Numbered from the stretch's first letter, positions 14,491-23,902 are shown. The stretch: DNA of 46,343 bases from Fischerella muscicola PCC 7414 (GCF_000317205.1 NZ_AJLK01000146.1:1-46343), one strand, 5' to 3'. The notes: generated by a model not told the origin, from the letters alone. A program made the numbers and translations.

Positions 14491-16797
14491 TTAACTAACT
14501 TTATTCAAAACCGATATTTCCCGGATACGCCATCCATCAGGTTTGCGAACCAAGTTATATCTAACTCGCACCGTTTCTTTAGAGGACTTCTGCTGGTTTA
14601 GTAAACCGTTTTCATAAAAACTAGTTGCTTCTGTTACCGAAGCTTGCACCGCAGCATGTTCCTGATCTTTAGGATCAATTTCTAAAGATTCTATCTTAAC
14701 GCTATGTTCATACTTGCGATAACGGTTATCAGCTTTGTCTTGTTGGGCAACTCGTTGCCATTGAGTCAGGGCTGAGCCGATCAAAATATTCTCCAAACTA
14801 TCAATTTCATAATTTGGCCCTAAGGCAGCAGATTTAGTTGCTAACCAAGTCTGAATCACTTCTTCTGCTGTCGCTTCTGTTATAGCTCCTGTGGGAAACT
14901 GAGGTTTACTGTTACGGTCAGGAATAGTTAATGGTGGTTCATTTATTTGGATTGATAATTGTGAACCTTGTAGAGTTGGTGCTGGTCTCAATGCGTTATG
15001 TACGAATTTTACAGTTGTTGAAATCGCCAACCATAAAACTAATAGACTTGCCAAAGTAGTCACCACCACCCAAAGTAACCGCATTTTGGTATTGCCCCTA
15101 CGAGAAGCAGAACGCCTCCGCCGTGAAGTAGCAGGTGGACGTTGCTCTCTGTTGTGTCCTCTGGAATGAGCAGATGGGCTGGATGTGCGCCTTCTTGGGG
15201 TTTGTGGTTGAGGGGGTACACCAGGTCTCGCGGAACCATTCATGTAATAGTTATTACTTCTGCTTGCACGTTCCACACCAGAAACGGGAATAACGGGCAT
15301 GTCTACTCTTGTATCCTCAGTGGGTGAATGGGTTGGTGATGTCGGAGAGGATGAAGATGAATGGAGTGGAGATTTTGCTGAATTGGTTCTACTATTGGGA
15401 AATTGTCGGTAAACTATATTAGGGTCGTTGCGGTAACTTTGAGGATTGATCTCGGTTGGAGAATGTGAAGGTTGGTTAGTTGTTGACCCTTCATAATTAG
15501 TTTCTGGCTGCGTGGGTAGCTGTTCTAGATAAGTTTGTACCCGCTGGTCAGCAAAATAATCTTTCAGGGAAGCTTGCTGCTTGACTAAATCTCGGAAGTT
15601 AGGAAAAACATCGTTTTGCAACCAATGCTCACCGTATAAACACAAGCCTGGAAGCAAATCGGGAGAGTTTTGAGAATGTTCCCGAATAAAAGCTAAGGCT
15701 TCGTATTCCTGACTCAGTTCTAAAGCCCGGGTAGCTTCTTCTGTTTGACCCAACATCAAAGCACATAAAGACTGTTCTAAATGCACATCTTGGCGCTTGC
15801 CCAGGCGGATCAGCATCTGTTTTGCTTGCTGAATCAAAGCTGGTTGACGTTGGCTGAATCCGCGTGCTATCAATGCATAAACAGCCAAGTATATGGCTAC
15901 GCCAGAAGGACGCTTACTTTCCGCTTCAAATAATTGATGTTGTTCTGCTACTGTGAGGTGGTTACGCAGTTGCTGGATAAAGCGTAGAAAGTCATCGATG
16001 TTGAGACCAGAGTAGTCATTCCCTGTGCCATCAATACCGCCGCGATCGTCTAAGATATCTTGTAGTAATTGTAAGCCTTGCTTGCGTTCGGCAGTTTTTT
16101 CTAGGGGTAAGGCAAGTAACTCTAAAATTCTGTACGGTCGCAGTCTGTAAAGGTCTGCCTGAATTTCAGCTTGCACATTTGGGAAGAGACCAAAATGTGC
16201 TAATAACTGATCGCCTGTTTCTAGGGAAGCAGCTGCATTTTCGTAATGACCCTGTTGCCATTCTTCTCGACCTAGTTCTAGGCAAGCAAGCGCAACTGTA
16301 AGAACAACATCTGCTCTTTGGGAGTCTATATTACTAAATTCGCTAGTTTCTGAAGTTTTGCCTGCTTGGACACCAGTACTGTTATTGTTAGTCAGGTACG
16401 GATGACCTAGCTTTAGTACTAGTTCGTATTCTCCTAACTCTTGCAGAATCAGCAAAGCACCTGCTAATTCGTCTGGGTTAATTTCGATGCTGAGACCTTG
16501 AGACTCAATCGAGTCATGGTCAGCAGCACGGTTTTCCACTGCTACGGTAGGATTGTTTTCCCTCTCGGAACCATAGGCATGGGCAAGATAAATTTGATCG
16601 TAGGCTCTGCGTTCTTTGGGATCTGATAAAACCACGTAAGCTTCTTCAATAAGTTGTTTGCGAGAGTTTATCGCTACCTGAGAATACTCGCGTCGCGGCA
16701 ATTGCTGTCGGCGATCGCTATACGCCTGCCGCAATTGTTCCTCACTTGCTGCCAAAGGCAGTCCTAAAATTCGGTAGTAATCTAGCGGGATTCGCAC
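14491..16797 (-). CDS. ftn2: Cell division protein Ftn2/ZipN (ARC6 homologue)
   Basis: Membrane anchor of the cyanobacterial divisome that binds FtsZ and other division proteins. 768 aa. The N-terminal J-like domain (IPLDYYRILGLPLAASEEQL ... LSDPKERRAYDQ, residues 4-67) lacks an HPD motif, as in the family. A TPR-like helical region follows at about 95-440, then a Ser/Pro/Arg-rich cytoplasmic linker at about 450-570. One membrane helix is at about 572-595 (LLWVVVTTLASLLVLWLAIS). The C-terminal periplasmic IMS/DUF4101 domain (AEEVIQTWLATKSAALGPNY ... DGWRIREISVL) closes the protein. The start is GTG 16797, giving MRIPLDYYRILG, the expected family N-terminus. Transcribed divergently from pdhA. 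Confidence 0.95.
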   Translation of the reverse strand: MRIPLDYYRILGLPLAASEEQLRQAYSDRRQQLPRREYSQVAINSRKQLIEEAYVVLSDPKERRAYDQIYLAHAYGSERENNPTVAVENRAADHDSIESQGLSIEINPDELAGALLILQELGEYELVLKLGHPYLTNNNSTGVQAGKTSETSEFSNIDSQRADVVLTVALACLELGREEWQQGHYENAAASLETGDQLLAHFGLFPNVQAEIQADLYRLRPYRILELLALPLEKTAERKQGLQLLQDILDDRGGIDGTGNDYSGLNIDDFLRFIQQLRNHLTVAEQHQLFEAESKRPSGVAIYLAVYALIARGFSQRQPALIQQAKQMLIRLGKRQDVHLEQSLCALMLGQTEEATRALELSQEYEALAFIREHSQNSPDLLPGLCLYGEHWLQNDVFPNFRDLVKQQASLKDYFADQRVQTYLEQLPTQPETNYEGSTTNQPSHSPTEINPQSYRNDPNIVYRQFPNSRTNSAKSPLHSSSSSPTSPTHSPTEDTRVDMPVIPVSGVERASRSNNYYMNGSARPGVPPQPQTPRRRTSSPSAHSRGHNREQRPPATSRRRRSASRRGNTKMRLLWVVVTTLASLLVLWLAISTTVKFVHNALRPAPTLQGSQLSIQINEPPLTIPDRNSKPQFPTGAITEATAEEVIQTWLATKSAALGPNYEIDSLENILIGSALTQWQRVAQQDKADNRYRKYEHSVKIESLEIDPKDQEHAAVQASVTEATSFYENGLLNQQKSSKETVRVRYNLVRKPDGWRIREISVLNKVS

Positions 16798-17372
16798 AGC
16801 CTACTTCCCCTGCAGCGCGATCGACATAATTCTAAGAGAGCATTCCAAGAGTGTAAAACCGTGCCATAATAATAACTCGTTGTTTTCACACAACAAGTGT
16901 GTTTTGCAACAAGTTTTATTCTGCCCCTCCAATTTCTTCGAGAGCAGCACCAATCATATTCTGTTGGCAGATATTTACTATTTTTTCCCGGCTGGAATGT
17001 AGGAGTTAAACATTCCTGCGCCTGCTTCTGAACAGAGTTTCCAAACATGCCATCAGACAGACGCCGTTTCATAGGTTTGCCGCTGCTGGCGAGCGAACCG
17101 AAGTATAACATAGTTAGATATTTATGGCAATTATCTAGGGAAGTAAAAATATAAAAGATTCAATTTTTTAATTTGTTAATGGCTATGCAGAAAGCAAGCT
17201 ATCCTGGTTGATAGTCTTGGGTCTAGGGTTGTTATCTTAACTCCTCCAAGAAAAAACATAAAACAGTAATAGCAAAGGACTGTTTAATTTTTAACTCGTT
17301 TTTCGAGTCTAAATTATCCAATTCTTTTAAAAATGGTAACTTTAAGTGTTACTACAGGGATACTAAAAAGTA
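16798..17372. other. Divergent intergenic region ftn2-pdhA, 575 bp
   Basis: Should contain promoters for both genes. A short hairpin-like word pair (CAACAAGTGTGTTTTGCAACAAG) lies near 16890-16915. A minus-strand 109-codon frame at 16782-17111 overlaps the ftn2 start and has no recognisable features, so I do not annotate it. AT-rich near pdhA. Confidence 0.5.
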
Positions 17373-18407
17373 ATGGTTCAAGAACGCACTTTACCCAAAT
17401 TTGACGTTGCTACCGCGCAGATTGACAGAGAACAAGGACTGCGATTGTATCAAGATATGGTACTAGGACGCACCTTTGAAGACAAATGTGCCGAAATGTA
17501 TTACAGGGGCAAAATGTTTGGTTTTGTCCACTTGTACAATGGTCAGGAGGCAGTCTCCACAGGTGTGATCCAAGGAGCAATGCGACCAGGAGAAGATTTT
17601 GTTTGCAGTACCTACCGCGATCACGTTCATGCTTTGAGTGCGGGAGTACCAGCAAAAGAAGTAATGGCAGAGTTATTTGGCAAAGCCACAGGTTGCAGTA
17701 AAGGACGTGGCGGTTCCATGCATATGTTCTCTGCTGAACATCGTTTGCTGGGTGGTTATGCTTTTGTCGCAGAAGGTATTCCTGTAGCAGCTGGGGCAGC
17801 TTTTCAAAGTAAATACCGCCGAGAAGTGCTGGGTGATCCTAGTGCTGATCAAGTTACAGCTTGCTTTTTTGGCGATGGTGCTTGTAACAACGGTCAGTTT
17901 TTTGAAACCTTAAATATGGCTGCGCTGTGGAAATTGCCAGTCCTGTTCGTCGTTGAGAATAACAAATGGGCTATTGGTATGGCTCATGAACGGGCAACTT
18001 CCGACCCCGAGATTTATAAAAAAGCCAGCGTCTTCAACATGGTGGGTGTAGAAGTAGACGGTATGGATGTCATGGCAGTGCGTGCAGTGGCCCAGGAAGC
18101 TGTAGCCCGTGCGCGCGCAGGTGAAGGCCCAACATTGATTGAAGCACTGACTTACCGCTTCCGGGGTCACTCTTTGGCAGATCCAGATGAATTACGCAGC
18201 AAGGATGAGAAAGAATTTTGGTTTGCCCGCGACCCAATTAAGAAATTTGCTGCCTATCTTACAGAAAGAAACCTGGCGACAACGGAAGAATTAAAAGAGA
18301 TTGACCGCAAAATCCAGCAAGAAATAGAAGAAGCGGTGAAGTTCGCTGAGAGTAGCCCTGAACCAGATCCAAGCGAACTGTATCGCTACGTATTTGCGGA
18401 AGACTAG
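17373..18407 (+). CDS. pdhA: Pyruvate dehydrogenase E1 component, alpha subunit
   Basis: Thiamine-diphosphate enzyme subunit that decarboxylates pyruvate to feed acetyl-CoA synthesis; works as an alpha2-beta2 heterotetramer with PdhB (not in this window, as is common in cyanobacteria where pdh genes are scattered). 344 aa. The ThDP/Mg motif runs [16 protein letters not shown] to VVENN (residues 167-197). [14 protein letters not shown] (79-92) and [15 protein letters not shown] (106-120) are conserved E1-alpha segments. [19 protein letters not shown] is the phosphorylation-loop region of eukaryotic homologues, with serine present; regulation by phosphorylation should not be assumed here. ATG 17373 gives a usual N-terminus. 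Transcription appears monocistronic. Confidence 0.96.
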   Translation: MVQERTLPKFDVATAQIDREQGLRLYQDMVLGRTFEDKCAEMYYRGKMFGFVHLYNGQEAVSTGVIQGAMRPGEDFVCSTYRDHVHALSAGVPAKEVMAELFGKATGCSKGRGGSMHMFSAEHRLLGGYAFVAEGIPVAAGAAFQSKYRREVLGDPSADQVTACFFGDGACNNGQFFETLNMAALWKLPVLFVVENNKWAIGMAHERATSDPEIYKKASVFNMVGVEVDGMDVMAVRAVAQEAVARARAGEGPTLIEALTYRFRGHSLADPDELRSKDEKEFWFARDPIKKFAAYLTERNLATTEELKEIDRKIQQEIEEAVKFAESSPEPDPSELYRYVFAED

Positions 18408-18415
18408 TAGAAATT

Positions 18416-18600
18416 ATGAATTATGAATTATGAATGCTGAGACATTTCATAACTTCATAATTCATTCTTTACGCCTAATGTGAATTAAAACTATGGCAAA
18501 AATCATGTTTTTAAGGTCGAATACAGATGAACACAGATAGATTATGGTGTACCCTGCCTTAAGCCGCCCTTAGGGGTGTCTACATCGTCTTGCACGTGTT
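18416..18600. repeat. Intergenic repeats after pdhA
   Basis: GAATTATGAATTATGAAT at 18417-18434 pairs with TTCATAACTTCATAATTC at about 18447-18464, forming a hairpin that could terminate pdhA. It is followed by the GAACACAGAT word (see 1968-2036) and a short module CTTAAGCCGCCC...GTGTCTAC near 18558-18582 similar to other modular repeats. Confidence 0.55.
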
Positions 18601-18697
18601 CGTTTATTAAAATCAAAATCTAGACAATTGCCAAAAAACCTGATATTGCTTCTTCAATTCACTTTAGACGTCATTTATAATTCATCATTCCAAAGCA

Positions 18698-19564
18698 GTG
18701 TTTTCTATCTCTATTCAACAAAAACAATACAAAACCTATATTCTCACTCAAACCGCCAACTCTCTGCTAGAAGTTGTTCCAGAACGCGGCGGTATCATCA
18801 CTCGCTGGCGTCTTCAAGGGCAAGAAATTCTCTACCTAGATACAGAACGCTTTGCTAACCCAGAGTTGAGTGTTAGGGGTGGTATCCCGATTTTGTTCCC
18901 CATCTGCGGCAATTTACCGGAAAATACTTACACTTACAACGGTAAGCAGTACACCTTAAAACAACATGGTTTCGCTCGTGATTTACCTTGGCAAGTAACT
19001 GATCAAGTTACTCAAGATGCAGTGAGTTTGAGTCTTACTCTTAATAGCAATGAACAAACACAAGCAGTTTATCCTTTTGATTTTCAGCTAATTTTTAATT
19101 ATAGAATCCAAGGCAATACCTTAGAAATCCAGCAACAGTATACAAATTTCTCCTTAGAAGCAATGCCCTTTTCCTTTGGGTTTCATCCTTACTTTTTCAC
19201 CCAGGATAAAACCCAATTGCAGTTTGAGATTCCTGCTCAAGAATACCAAGACCAAAGAAGCAAGAAAATTCACTCTTTTGCAGGTAAATTTGATTTCAAT
19301 CAAGATGAAATCGATGTGGCATTTAAACAACTAGCTAGTCAATCAGCTAGTGTGATTGACAACAGCCGGAAATTACAACTGACGCTGAAATACGACAATA
19401 TCTTTTCTACGCTCGTGTTTTGGACACTCAAGGGCAAAGACTTCTACTGTCTAGAACCTTGGAGTGCGCCCCGTAACGCCATCAACAGTGGTGAACATCT
19501 AACAGTTTTGCAACCAGGAGCCACTTGTACAGCGAATGTGAGCATTTCGGCAAAATTTTTCTAA
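18698..19564 (+). CDS. Aldose 1-epimerase / glucose-6-phosphate 1-epimerase-like protein
   Basis: 288-aa protein of the galactose-mutarotase fold, interconverting alpha and beta anomers of a sugar or sugar phosphate. Seen: the beta-sandwich pattern with VVPERGGIITRW near residue 26, VRGGIPILFPICGNLPE (residues about 59-75, a hallmark of the YeaD-like branch), KQHGFARDLPW with a conserved His, MPFSFGFHPYFF with the second conserved His, and LEPWSAPRNAIN near 255 with the catalytic Glu. The start is GTG 18698 (MFSISIQQKQYKTY); no ATG is available near the 5' end and no strong ribosome binding site is seen. Glycogen or glucose metabolism is the likely setting. Exact substrate is inferred only at family level. 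Confidence 0.88.
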   Translation: MFSISIQQKQYKTYILTQTANSLLEVVPERGGIITRWRLQGQEILYLDTERFANPELSVRGGIPILFPICGNLPENTYTYNGKQYTLKQHGFARDLPWQVTDQVTQDAVSLSLTLNSNEQTQAVYPFDFQLIFNYRIQGNTLEIQQQYTNFSLEAMPFSFGFHPYFFTQDKTQLQFEIPAQEYQDQRSKKIHSFAGKFDFNQDEIDVAFKQLASQSASVIDNSRKLQLTLKYDNIFSTLVFWTLKGKDFYCLEPWSAPRNAINSGEHLTVLQPGATCTANVSISAKFF

Positions 19565-19626
19565 ACCCCTTTACAAATTCCTAGCTATATGTGATATAGT
19601 GGTGAAGTTGCAAATTGCTTAGCAAC

Positions 19627-19698
19627 GGGTCGCTAACTCAAAGGTAGAGTACTCGGCTTTTAACCGATTAGTTCTGGGTTCGAATCCCAGGCGACCCA
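19627..19698 (+). tRNA. trnK: tRNA-Lys (anticodon UUU)
   Basis: 72 nt cloverleaf. Acceptor stem GGGTCGC pairs with GCGACCC. The D arm is ACTC-AAAGGTA-GAGT. The anticodon loop CTTTTAA carries TTT, with a C-T mismatch at the outer pair of its stem. The T arm is CTGGG-TTCGAAT-CCCAG. The discriminator is A and the CCA end is not encoded. It lies between the epimerase-like gene and the aldolase gene. Confidence 0.97.
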
Positions 19699-19885
19699 TA
19701 TAAAAAAGATAGATAATAAAGATAGACAACTATTAGGTAGGTTTATGTTGAGCCATAGGGCAAAGTTTTTCTACAGAAATCACCCATCACTAGTTATAAT
19801 TTCCTATAGGCTCACAATATTTTCTTAAGATTGGCGTAATATTTATTTACGCTAGATTCCAAACCGACTAGCTGACAACACAATT

Positions 19886-19891
19886 AGGAGG
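19886..19891 (+). promoter_or_regulatory. Strong Shine-Dalgarno of the aldolase gene
   Basis: AGGAGG located 7 nt before ATG 19899. Most genes in this window lack so clear a site, which fits high expression of the aldolase. A TATAAT word lies at 19795-19800, a possible -10 box, without a convincing -35. Confidence 0.75.
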
Positions 19892-19898
19892 ACTATCT

Positions 19899-20978
19899 AT
19901 GGCGCTCGTGCCAATGCGGCTGCTGTTGGATCACGCGGCTGAAAACAATTACGGTATTCCAGCTTTTAACGTGAACAACATGGAGCAGATTCAAGCGATT
20001 ATGCAAGCTGCCCATGAAACAGATAGCCCCGTGATTTTGCAAGCTTCTCGTGGCGCTCGTAAATACGCTGGTGAAAACTTCCTGCGTCATTTGATTTTGG
20101 CAGCAGTGGAAACTTATCCCCATCTTCCCATTGCTATGCACCAAGATCATGGTAACGAGCCTGCCACTTGCTACTCAGCAATTAAGAACGGCTTTACCAG
20201 CGTGATGATGGATGGTTCCCTGGAAGCTGATGCTAAAACCCCAGCTAGCTATGAGTACAACGTTAATGTCACTCGTGAAGTAGTAAAAGTTGCTCATGCT
20301 TTGGGTGTCAGCGTTGAAGGCGAACTCGGTTGCTTGGGTTCTCTAGAAACTGGTATGGGCGAAGCTGAAGATGGTCACGGTTTCGAGGGTAAACTTGATC
20401 ACTCCCAACTGTTAACCGACCCTGACCAAGCTGTTGATTTTGTTGAGCAAACCCAAGTAGATGCTTTGGCTGTTGCGATTGGTACTAGCCACGGTGCTTA
20501 CAAGTTCACCCGCAAACCAACTGGTGAAATTTTGGCAATCAGCCGCATTGAAGAAATTCACCGCCGTTTGCCTAACACCCACTTGGTAATGCACGGTTCC
20601 TCCTCCGTACCCGAAGATTTGATTGCTTTGATTAACCAGTACGGTGGTGCTATTCCTGAAACCTACGGCGTACCTGTAGAAGAAATCCAAAAGGGTATTA
20701 AGAGTGGTGTACGTAAGGTAAATATCGACACCGACAACCGTTTGGCAATTACTGCTGCTGTGCGGGAAGCTTTGGCAAAAGATCCTAAGGAATTTGACCC
20801 CCGTCACTTCCTCAAGCCTTCTATTAAGTATATGCAAAAAGTCTGTGCTGAACGCTACCAACAATTTGAAACTGCTGGCAATGCTAGTAAGATTAAGCAG
20901 GTTTCTTTGGAAGAGTTTGCTGCTAAGTATGCTAAAGGCGAACTCAGTGCTGCTATCAAGAAAACTGTTGCTCTGTAA
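19899..20978 (+). CDS. fbaA: Class II fructose-1,6-bisphosphate aldolase
   Basis: Zn-dependent aldolase for glycolysis, gluconeogenesis and the Calvin cycle (fructose-1,6- and sedoheptulose-1,7-bisphosphate). 359 aa, full length for the cyanobacterial type. Seen: [12 protein letters not shown] at the N-terminus; MHQDHGN (catalytic D83 and Zn ligand H84); VEGELGCLG and [10 protein letters not shown] (metal-binding Glu/His region); [13 protein letters not shown] (Zn ligand His); [10 protein letters not shown] (Zn ligand His with the phosphate-binding loop); [11 protein letters not shown] (phosphate-binding NIDTD). Strong AGGAGG ribosome binding site. Codon usage is biased (GCT, GGT, AAC), consistent with high expression. 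Followed by a clear terminator, so it is monocistronic. Confidence 0.97.
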   Translation: MALVPMRLLLDHAAENNYGIPAFNVNNMEQIQAIMQAAHETDSPVILQASRGARKYAGENFLRHLILAAVETYPHLPIAMHQDHGNEPATCYSAIKNGFTSVMMDGSLEADAKTPASYEYNVNVTREVVKVAHALGVSVEGELGCLGSLETGMGEAEDGHGFEGKLDHSQLLTDPDQAVDFVEQTQVDALAVAIGTSHGAYKFTRKPTGEILAISRIEEIHRRLPNTHLVMHGSSSVPEDLIALINQYGGAIPETYGVPVEEIQKGIKSGVRKVNIDTDNRLAITAAVREALAKDPKEFDPRHFLKPSIKYMQKVCAERYQQFETAGNASKIKQVSLEEFAAKYAKGELSAAIKKTVAL

Positions 20979-21051
20979 TTTAGACAAATAAGTAAATAGG
21001 GACACAGCAGTAAGGTGTCCCTAAGCTGAGGATTCTCATCCTAGTAGACTG

Positions 21052-21083
21052 AACCGGGTAACAATTATGTTCCCCGGTTTTTT
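21052..21083 (+). terminator. Terminator of the aldolase gene
   Basis: Stem AACCGGG (21052-21058) with CCCGGTT (21073-21079), then a T run. A second hairpin without T tract (AGGGACAC ... GTGTCCCT) lies upstream at about 20999-21022 and may contribute. Confidence 0.8.
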
Positions 21084-21157
21084 AATTTGATGAAATTAAC
21101 TATTGTGGTGTTGGACTAGTACTCTACCACACAAGTTTTGACAGCTTGCCAGACGTC

Positions 21158-21222
21158 AGATCCCCGACTTTTTTAAAAAGTCGGGGATCTAGCCAAACTG
21201 TCAAAATCAATTTGGTGAACTA
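21158..21222. repeat. Inverted-repeat element, copy B
   Basis: Perfect 33-bp hairpin at 21158-21190 (arms AGATCCCCGACTTTTT and its complement around a single T), followed by AGCCAAACTG and TCAAAATCAATTTGGTGAAC. In opposite orientation to copy A (7816-7881). The fasciclin stop codon and its last codons lie in the shared part. It could terminate the fasciclin transcript. Confidence 0.82.
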
Positions 21223-21875
21223 CTAGAAGTAGGACTTACTTGAAAATTGGGAGGCAAAATTACCTTATCAACTACGTGAACAACACCATTGCTAGCCAAG
21301 ATATCGGCTTGAGTAACTTTCGCACCGTTAACTGATATTGTTCTGGCAGTACTATTAACATCGATTGTCACAGGAGTACCCTCAACTGTTTTTACGTCTC
21401 CAGATGTCAATTGACTTGAGGTGACTTGTCCAGGAATGACGTGATAGGTGAGAAGTTGCACTAGTTGTTGTTTGTTTTCTGGTTTGAGGAGATTTTCTAA
21501 AGTACCCTGTGGTAATGCGTTGAAAGCAGCATCAGTAGGTGCAAAGACTGTGTAAGGCCCTTGTGCTGTTAGTTGTTCTTCTAAACCTGCTGCTTTTGTT
21601 GCTTGTGTCAAAATTTTAAATGATCCTTGGCTGGCTGCTGCTTGGGCAAGTTCTGCAAAGTTTTTGTTTGCAGTTGTACCAGCAGGAGTTTGTGTTGCGG
21701 GTGCAGTGGTTGTGGGAGTTACTTCAGCTACGGGTGAAGTATTTTCTGTGGGTGTTTGTGCGGAAGGGGTAGTATTTTCTGCGTTAGGTTGACCACAGGC
21801 AGACAAGGCAAATAGGCTACCCACACCAACTATACTGAACAAAGCTTTTCGTAAAATGCCTTTGTTTGCTTTCAT
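21207..21875 (-). CDS. Fasciclin (FAS1)-domain lipoprotein
   Basis: 222 aa, predicted outer-surface or periplasmic lipoprotein. Signal peptide with lipobox LSAC (Cys27), then a Thr/Pro/Ala-rich spacer at about 30-75 (low complexity, TPTTTAPATQTPA). One FAS1 domain spans about 78-210: FAELAQAAASQGSFKILTQA; the H1 motif YTVFAPTDAAFNALP; LLTYHVIPGQVTSSQL; and the H2 segment ILASNGVVHVVDKVILPP. FAS1 domains mediate adhesion or matrix interaction, so an envelope role is inferred. ATG 21875. The last residues (PTSSSSPN) are encoded inside repeat copy B, so the repeat may have replaced the original 3' end. Confidence 0.93.
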   Translation of the reverse strand: MKANKGILRKALFSIVGVGSLFALSACGQPNAENTTPSAQTPTENTSPVAEVTPTTTAPATQTPAGTTANKNFAELAQAAASQGSFKILTQATKAAGLEEQLTAQGPYTVFAPTDAAFNALPQGTLENLLKPENKQQLVQLLTYHVIPGQVTSSQLTSGDVKTVEGTPVTIDVNSTARTISVNGAKVTQADILASNGVVHVVDKVILPPNFQVSPTSSSSPN

Positions 21876-22319
21876 GGCTTTTTCCCAAAATCAAGCTAAA
21901 TAGATTGCATATTTACAAAAGTTAAGATTTTTGGTGCAATGATCCCTCAACCCAGCGAGGTAGTTTTCGCAATCTAGATGAGTTTGTTGCGATCGCAAAA
22001 AGAAACTGAAGCAATTCAACATCTGTTGATAAATAACCTGAGTTCGGGTTAAGCACTTTGAGATAAAAGTTATTCCATCTGAAGGCTGGGTTTCTTCGGT
22101 TGATGGCAATAAGCGATGAATCCACACGGAAGTAAACGCAAAAATTAACAGGACTACGGTGCGGTGAATGTTCAATCTGTGAAATATTCTTGAGTTGGTC
22201 GTTAATGATTTCAATAATTAGTATCGGCAGAATTGCTTGGCTAGAGATACAAGCATTAACTCCAGGAGATTGCTTTAGAATCATTTCATCCTGATTGGTG
22301 GTACGAATTTGGTAAAATT
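21876..22319. other. Intergenic region, no credible gene
   Basis: 444 bp between the fasciclin gene and the TPR fragment. Two minus-strand frames (21891-22214 and 21922-22350) lack family features and overlap each other in different frames, so neither is annotated. On the plus strand, the TPR frame is open back to about 22260 without an ATG or GTG. Confidence 0.45.
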
Positions 22320-22571
22320 TTGGAAAAACACCAGCATTATTTAGATGCAATTACAGCTTATAAACAAGCAATAAAATTGGAACCAGATTTTGAGGAAGCT
22401 TGGTATCGTGTAGCAGTGAGTTATGCAGCGTGTGGTGATAAGAATAACTGCTTAGAATATTTGGCTGAGGCTTTGAAACTAGACCCAGATATGAGAAAAG
22501 ATGTAGTCAAGAATTTTGCTAAGTTTGCCAACGATGAAGATTTTCAAAGAATTATACGCGACACAAATTAA
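22320..22571 (+). pseudogene. Short TPR protein or 5'-truncated TPR gene
   Basis: 83 codons from TTG 22320. It encodes one full TPR unit (HYLDAITAYKQAIKLEPDFE with EAWYRVAVSYAACGDKNNCL) plus the first helix of the next (EYLAEALKLDPDM). The frame is open upstream to a TAA at about 22257 and still reads TPR-like (ESFHPDWWYEFGKIL), but contains no ATG or GTG. So the gene is either expressed from the weak TTG or is the 3' remnant of a longer TPR protein. The C-terminus KNFAKFANDEDFQRIIRDT resembles ends of cyanobacterial TPR proteins. A remnant seems more likely than an intact gene. Confidence 0.55.
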
Positions 22572-23331
22572 GTAAATCACCAGGGCGAAGGAAATCACCT
22601 ATTTTGTTGCAACAATTTTGTTCAACTAGCAAGTTTATACGATTAATAAATAATAATCGCAATTAGTAACAAGTAAATTCCCCAGCGCTCTGGTGGTTTT
22701 TTTAGCGGACAGCGCCGCTAAGATTACAAAAGTAAAGGGCTTTGAAATACTATCTTATTTATTATTTCTGTATCGTATCAATGCACACAATTTTGTCCCA
22801 AATTTGGGCATTTTTTTAACCTGAGCTTCCAACAAACAGCATTTATTATGCCTTAAGAAAAACTTTCTAGTCTCCCAGGAGTTCGATAAATATTGTCAGA
22901 CTAAACAATCACTTGAGCGCAAGTAAACCGCACCCTAATAACCTAAGTCTACTTTAAGTAGACTTATTGAATAAACCCTTCAACCCACTTGGAGTGAGTT
23001 TTGGTTATTAGTCCCAAATTTATTTGAGGGCGGGATTTTGGGCTAATTAAATCTATCGAAATCAGGTTTTTGAGTATTTCAGACCATTTTATATTTGAAA
23101 TTCAAGGTTCTTTCTTAAAGCAATTGTCAATCAAATTAACCAAATACTTGTGAGGGTGCAAAGCTTTGCGTCCTCACAATAAATATTGCCAATGAAATGT
23201 TTGCTACAACACAATTTATTCTATACTTTCTTGAGTTTTTACTAATTTTTTGTAAAAATACTACTTGGGATAGATGACCTATGAGAAAGTTTTAACAAAA
23301 TCAATGCAAGAGCATCTTGAGGGTGCAACTT
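22572..23331. other. Long intergenic region, 760 bp
   Basis: AT-rich and without a credible ORF. It holds an interspersed repeat at 22935-23032 (listed separately) and a G/C-richer patch near 22681-22725. The DUF3291 promoter should lie near its right end. Nothing else is visible. Confidence 0.5.
22935..23032. repeat. Interspersed repeat, copy 2, with nested palindromes
   Basis: Arms CTAATAACC (22935-22943) and GGTTATTAG (23003-23011) enclose a perfect 21-bp palindrome at 22945-22965 (AAGTCTACTT around T). Then comes a 25-bp segment at 23008-23032 that is the complement of 4924-4948 with one mismatch. It looks like a folded mobile or repeated element of about 100 bp. Confidence 0.65.
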
Positions 23332-23805
23332 ATGAAGCTAGAGCAGTACCATCTTGCCCAGGTCAATACTGCCATTTTACGTGCGCCACTCGATACCCCG
23401 GAGATGGCTGATTTTGTCGCTCAAATCAGTAGAGTGAATGCGATCGCTGATGCTGATTCTGGATTCGTGTGGCGTTTACGTAGTGAGGGTGCAGACGATG
23501 CTACCAGTATTCGTGCTTTTGAGGATGAGCGGATTCTCATCACTCTCACTGTTTGGAAATCTTTAGAAGCTTTATTAGATTACGTTTATCGTAGCGACCA
23601 CGCAAGTATCATGCGCGATCGCCGTCGTTGGTTTGAAAAATCTCACCAACCAAATATCGCACTGTGGTGGATTCCCGCAGGACACACCCCTACAGTCGCA
23701 GAAGCGAAGGAAAGACTAGAACTATTGCAACTTTATGGTTCAACTGTGCAAGCCTTCTCGTTTAGCAAGCCATTTCCTTGCCCCGATTTGGTTATGAGTT
23801 ATTAG
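23332..23805 (+). CDS. DUF3291 family protein
   Basis: 157 aa, soluble. MKLEQYHLAQVNTAILRAPL is the typical N-terminus of DUF3291 proteins, which have a ferredoxin-like (dimeric alpha-beta barrel) fold related to antibiotic-biosynthesis monooxygenases. Also typical: DSGFVWRLRSEGADDATSIR and ILITLTVWKSLEALLDYVYR, followed by HASIMRDRRRWFEK and NIALWWIPAGHTPTVAEAKE with a conserved Trp pair and Arg/His. Start chosen at ATG 23332 with GAGGG at 23319-23323 as ribosome binding site; a TTG five codons upstream is less likely. No catalytic role is established for the family. Confidence 0.88.
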   Translation: MKLEQYHLAQVNTAILRAPLDTPEMADFVAQISRVNAIADADSGFVWRLRSEGADDATSIRAFEDERILITLTVWKSLEALLDYVYRSDHASIMRDRRRWFEKSHQPNIALWWIPAGHTPTVAEAKERLELLQLYGSTVQAFSFSKPFPCPDLVMSY

Positions 23806-23902
23806 GTGAAGCTATACAATCGTATCAATTTCTTATGCGATTGTTTAGCTGATTTGGTGTATCCATATCGTTAGTTCTCTGATTATTCAATCTTGATAAT
23901 GT

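Noticed and set aside
14126-14498. Two plus-strand ORFs (109 and 62 codons)
   Set aside because: They translate nonamer and modular repeats in different frames; no family features and no Shine-Dalgarno.
16782-17111. Minus-strand ORF of 109 codons upstream of ftn2
   Set aside because: Overlaps the ftn2 start, odd Cys/Arg-rich composition, unknown family, lies where the promoter must be.
21891-22350. Two overlapping minus-strand ORFs (107 and 142 codons)
   Set aside because: Different frames of the same AT-rich gap, no recognisable motif; one runs into the TPR fragment.
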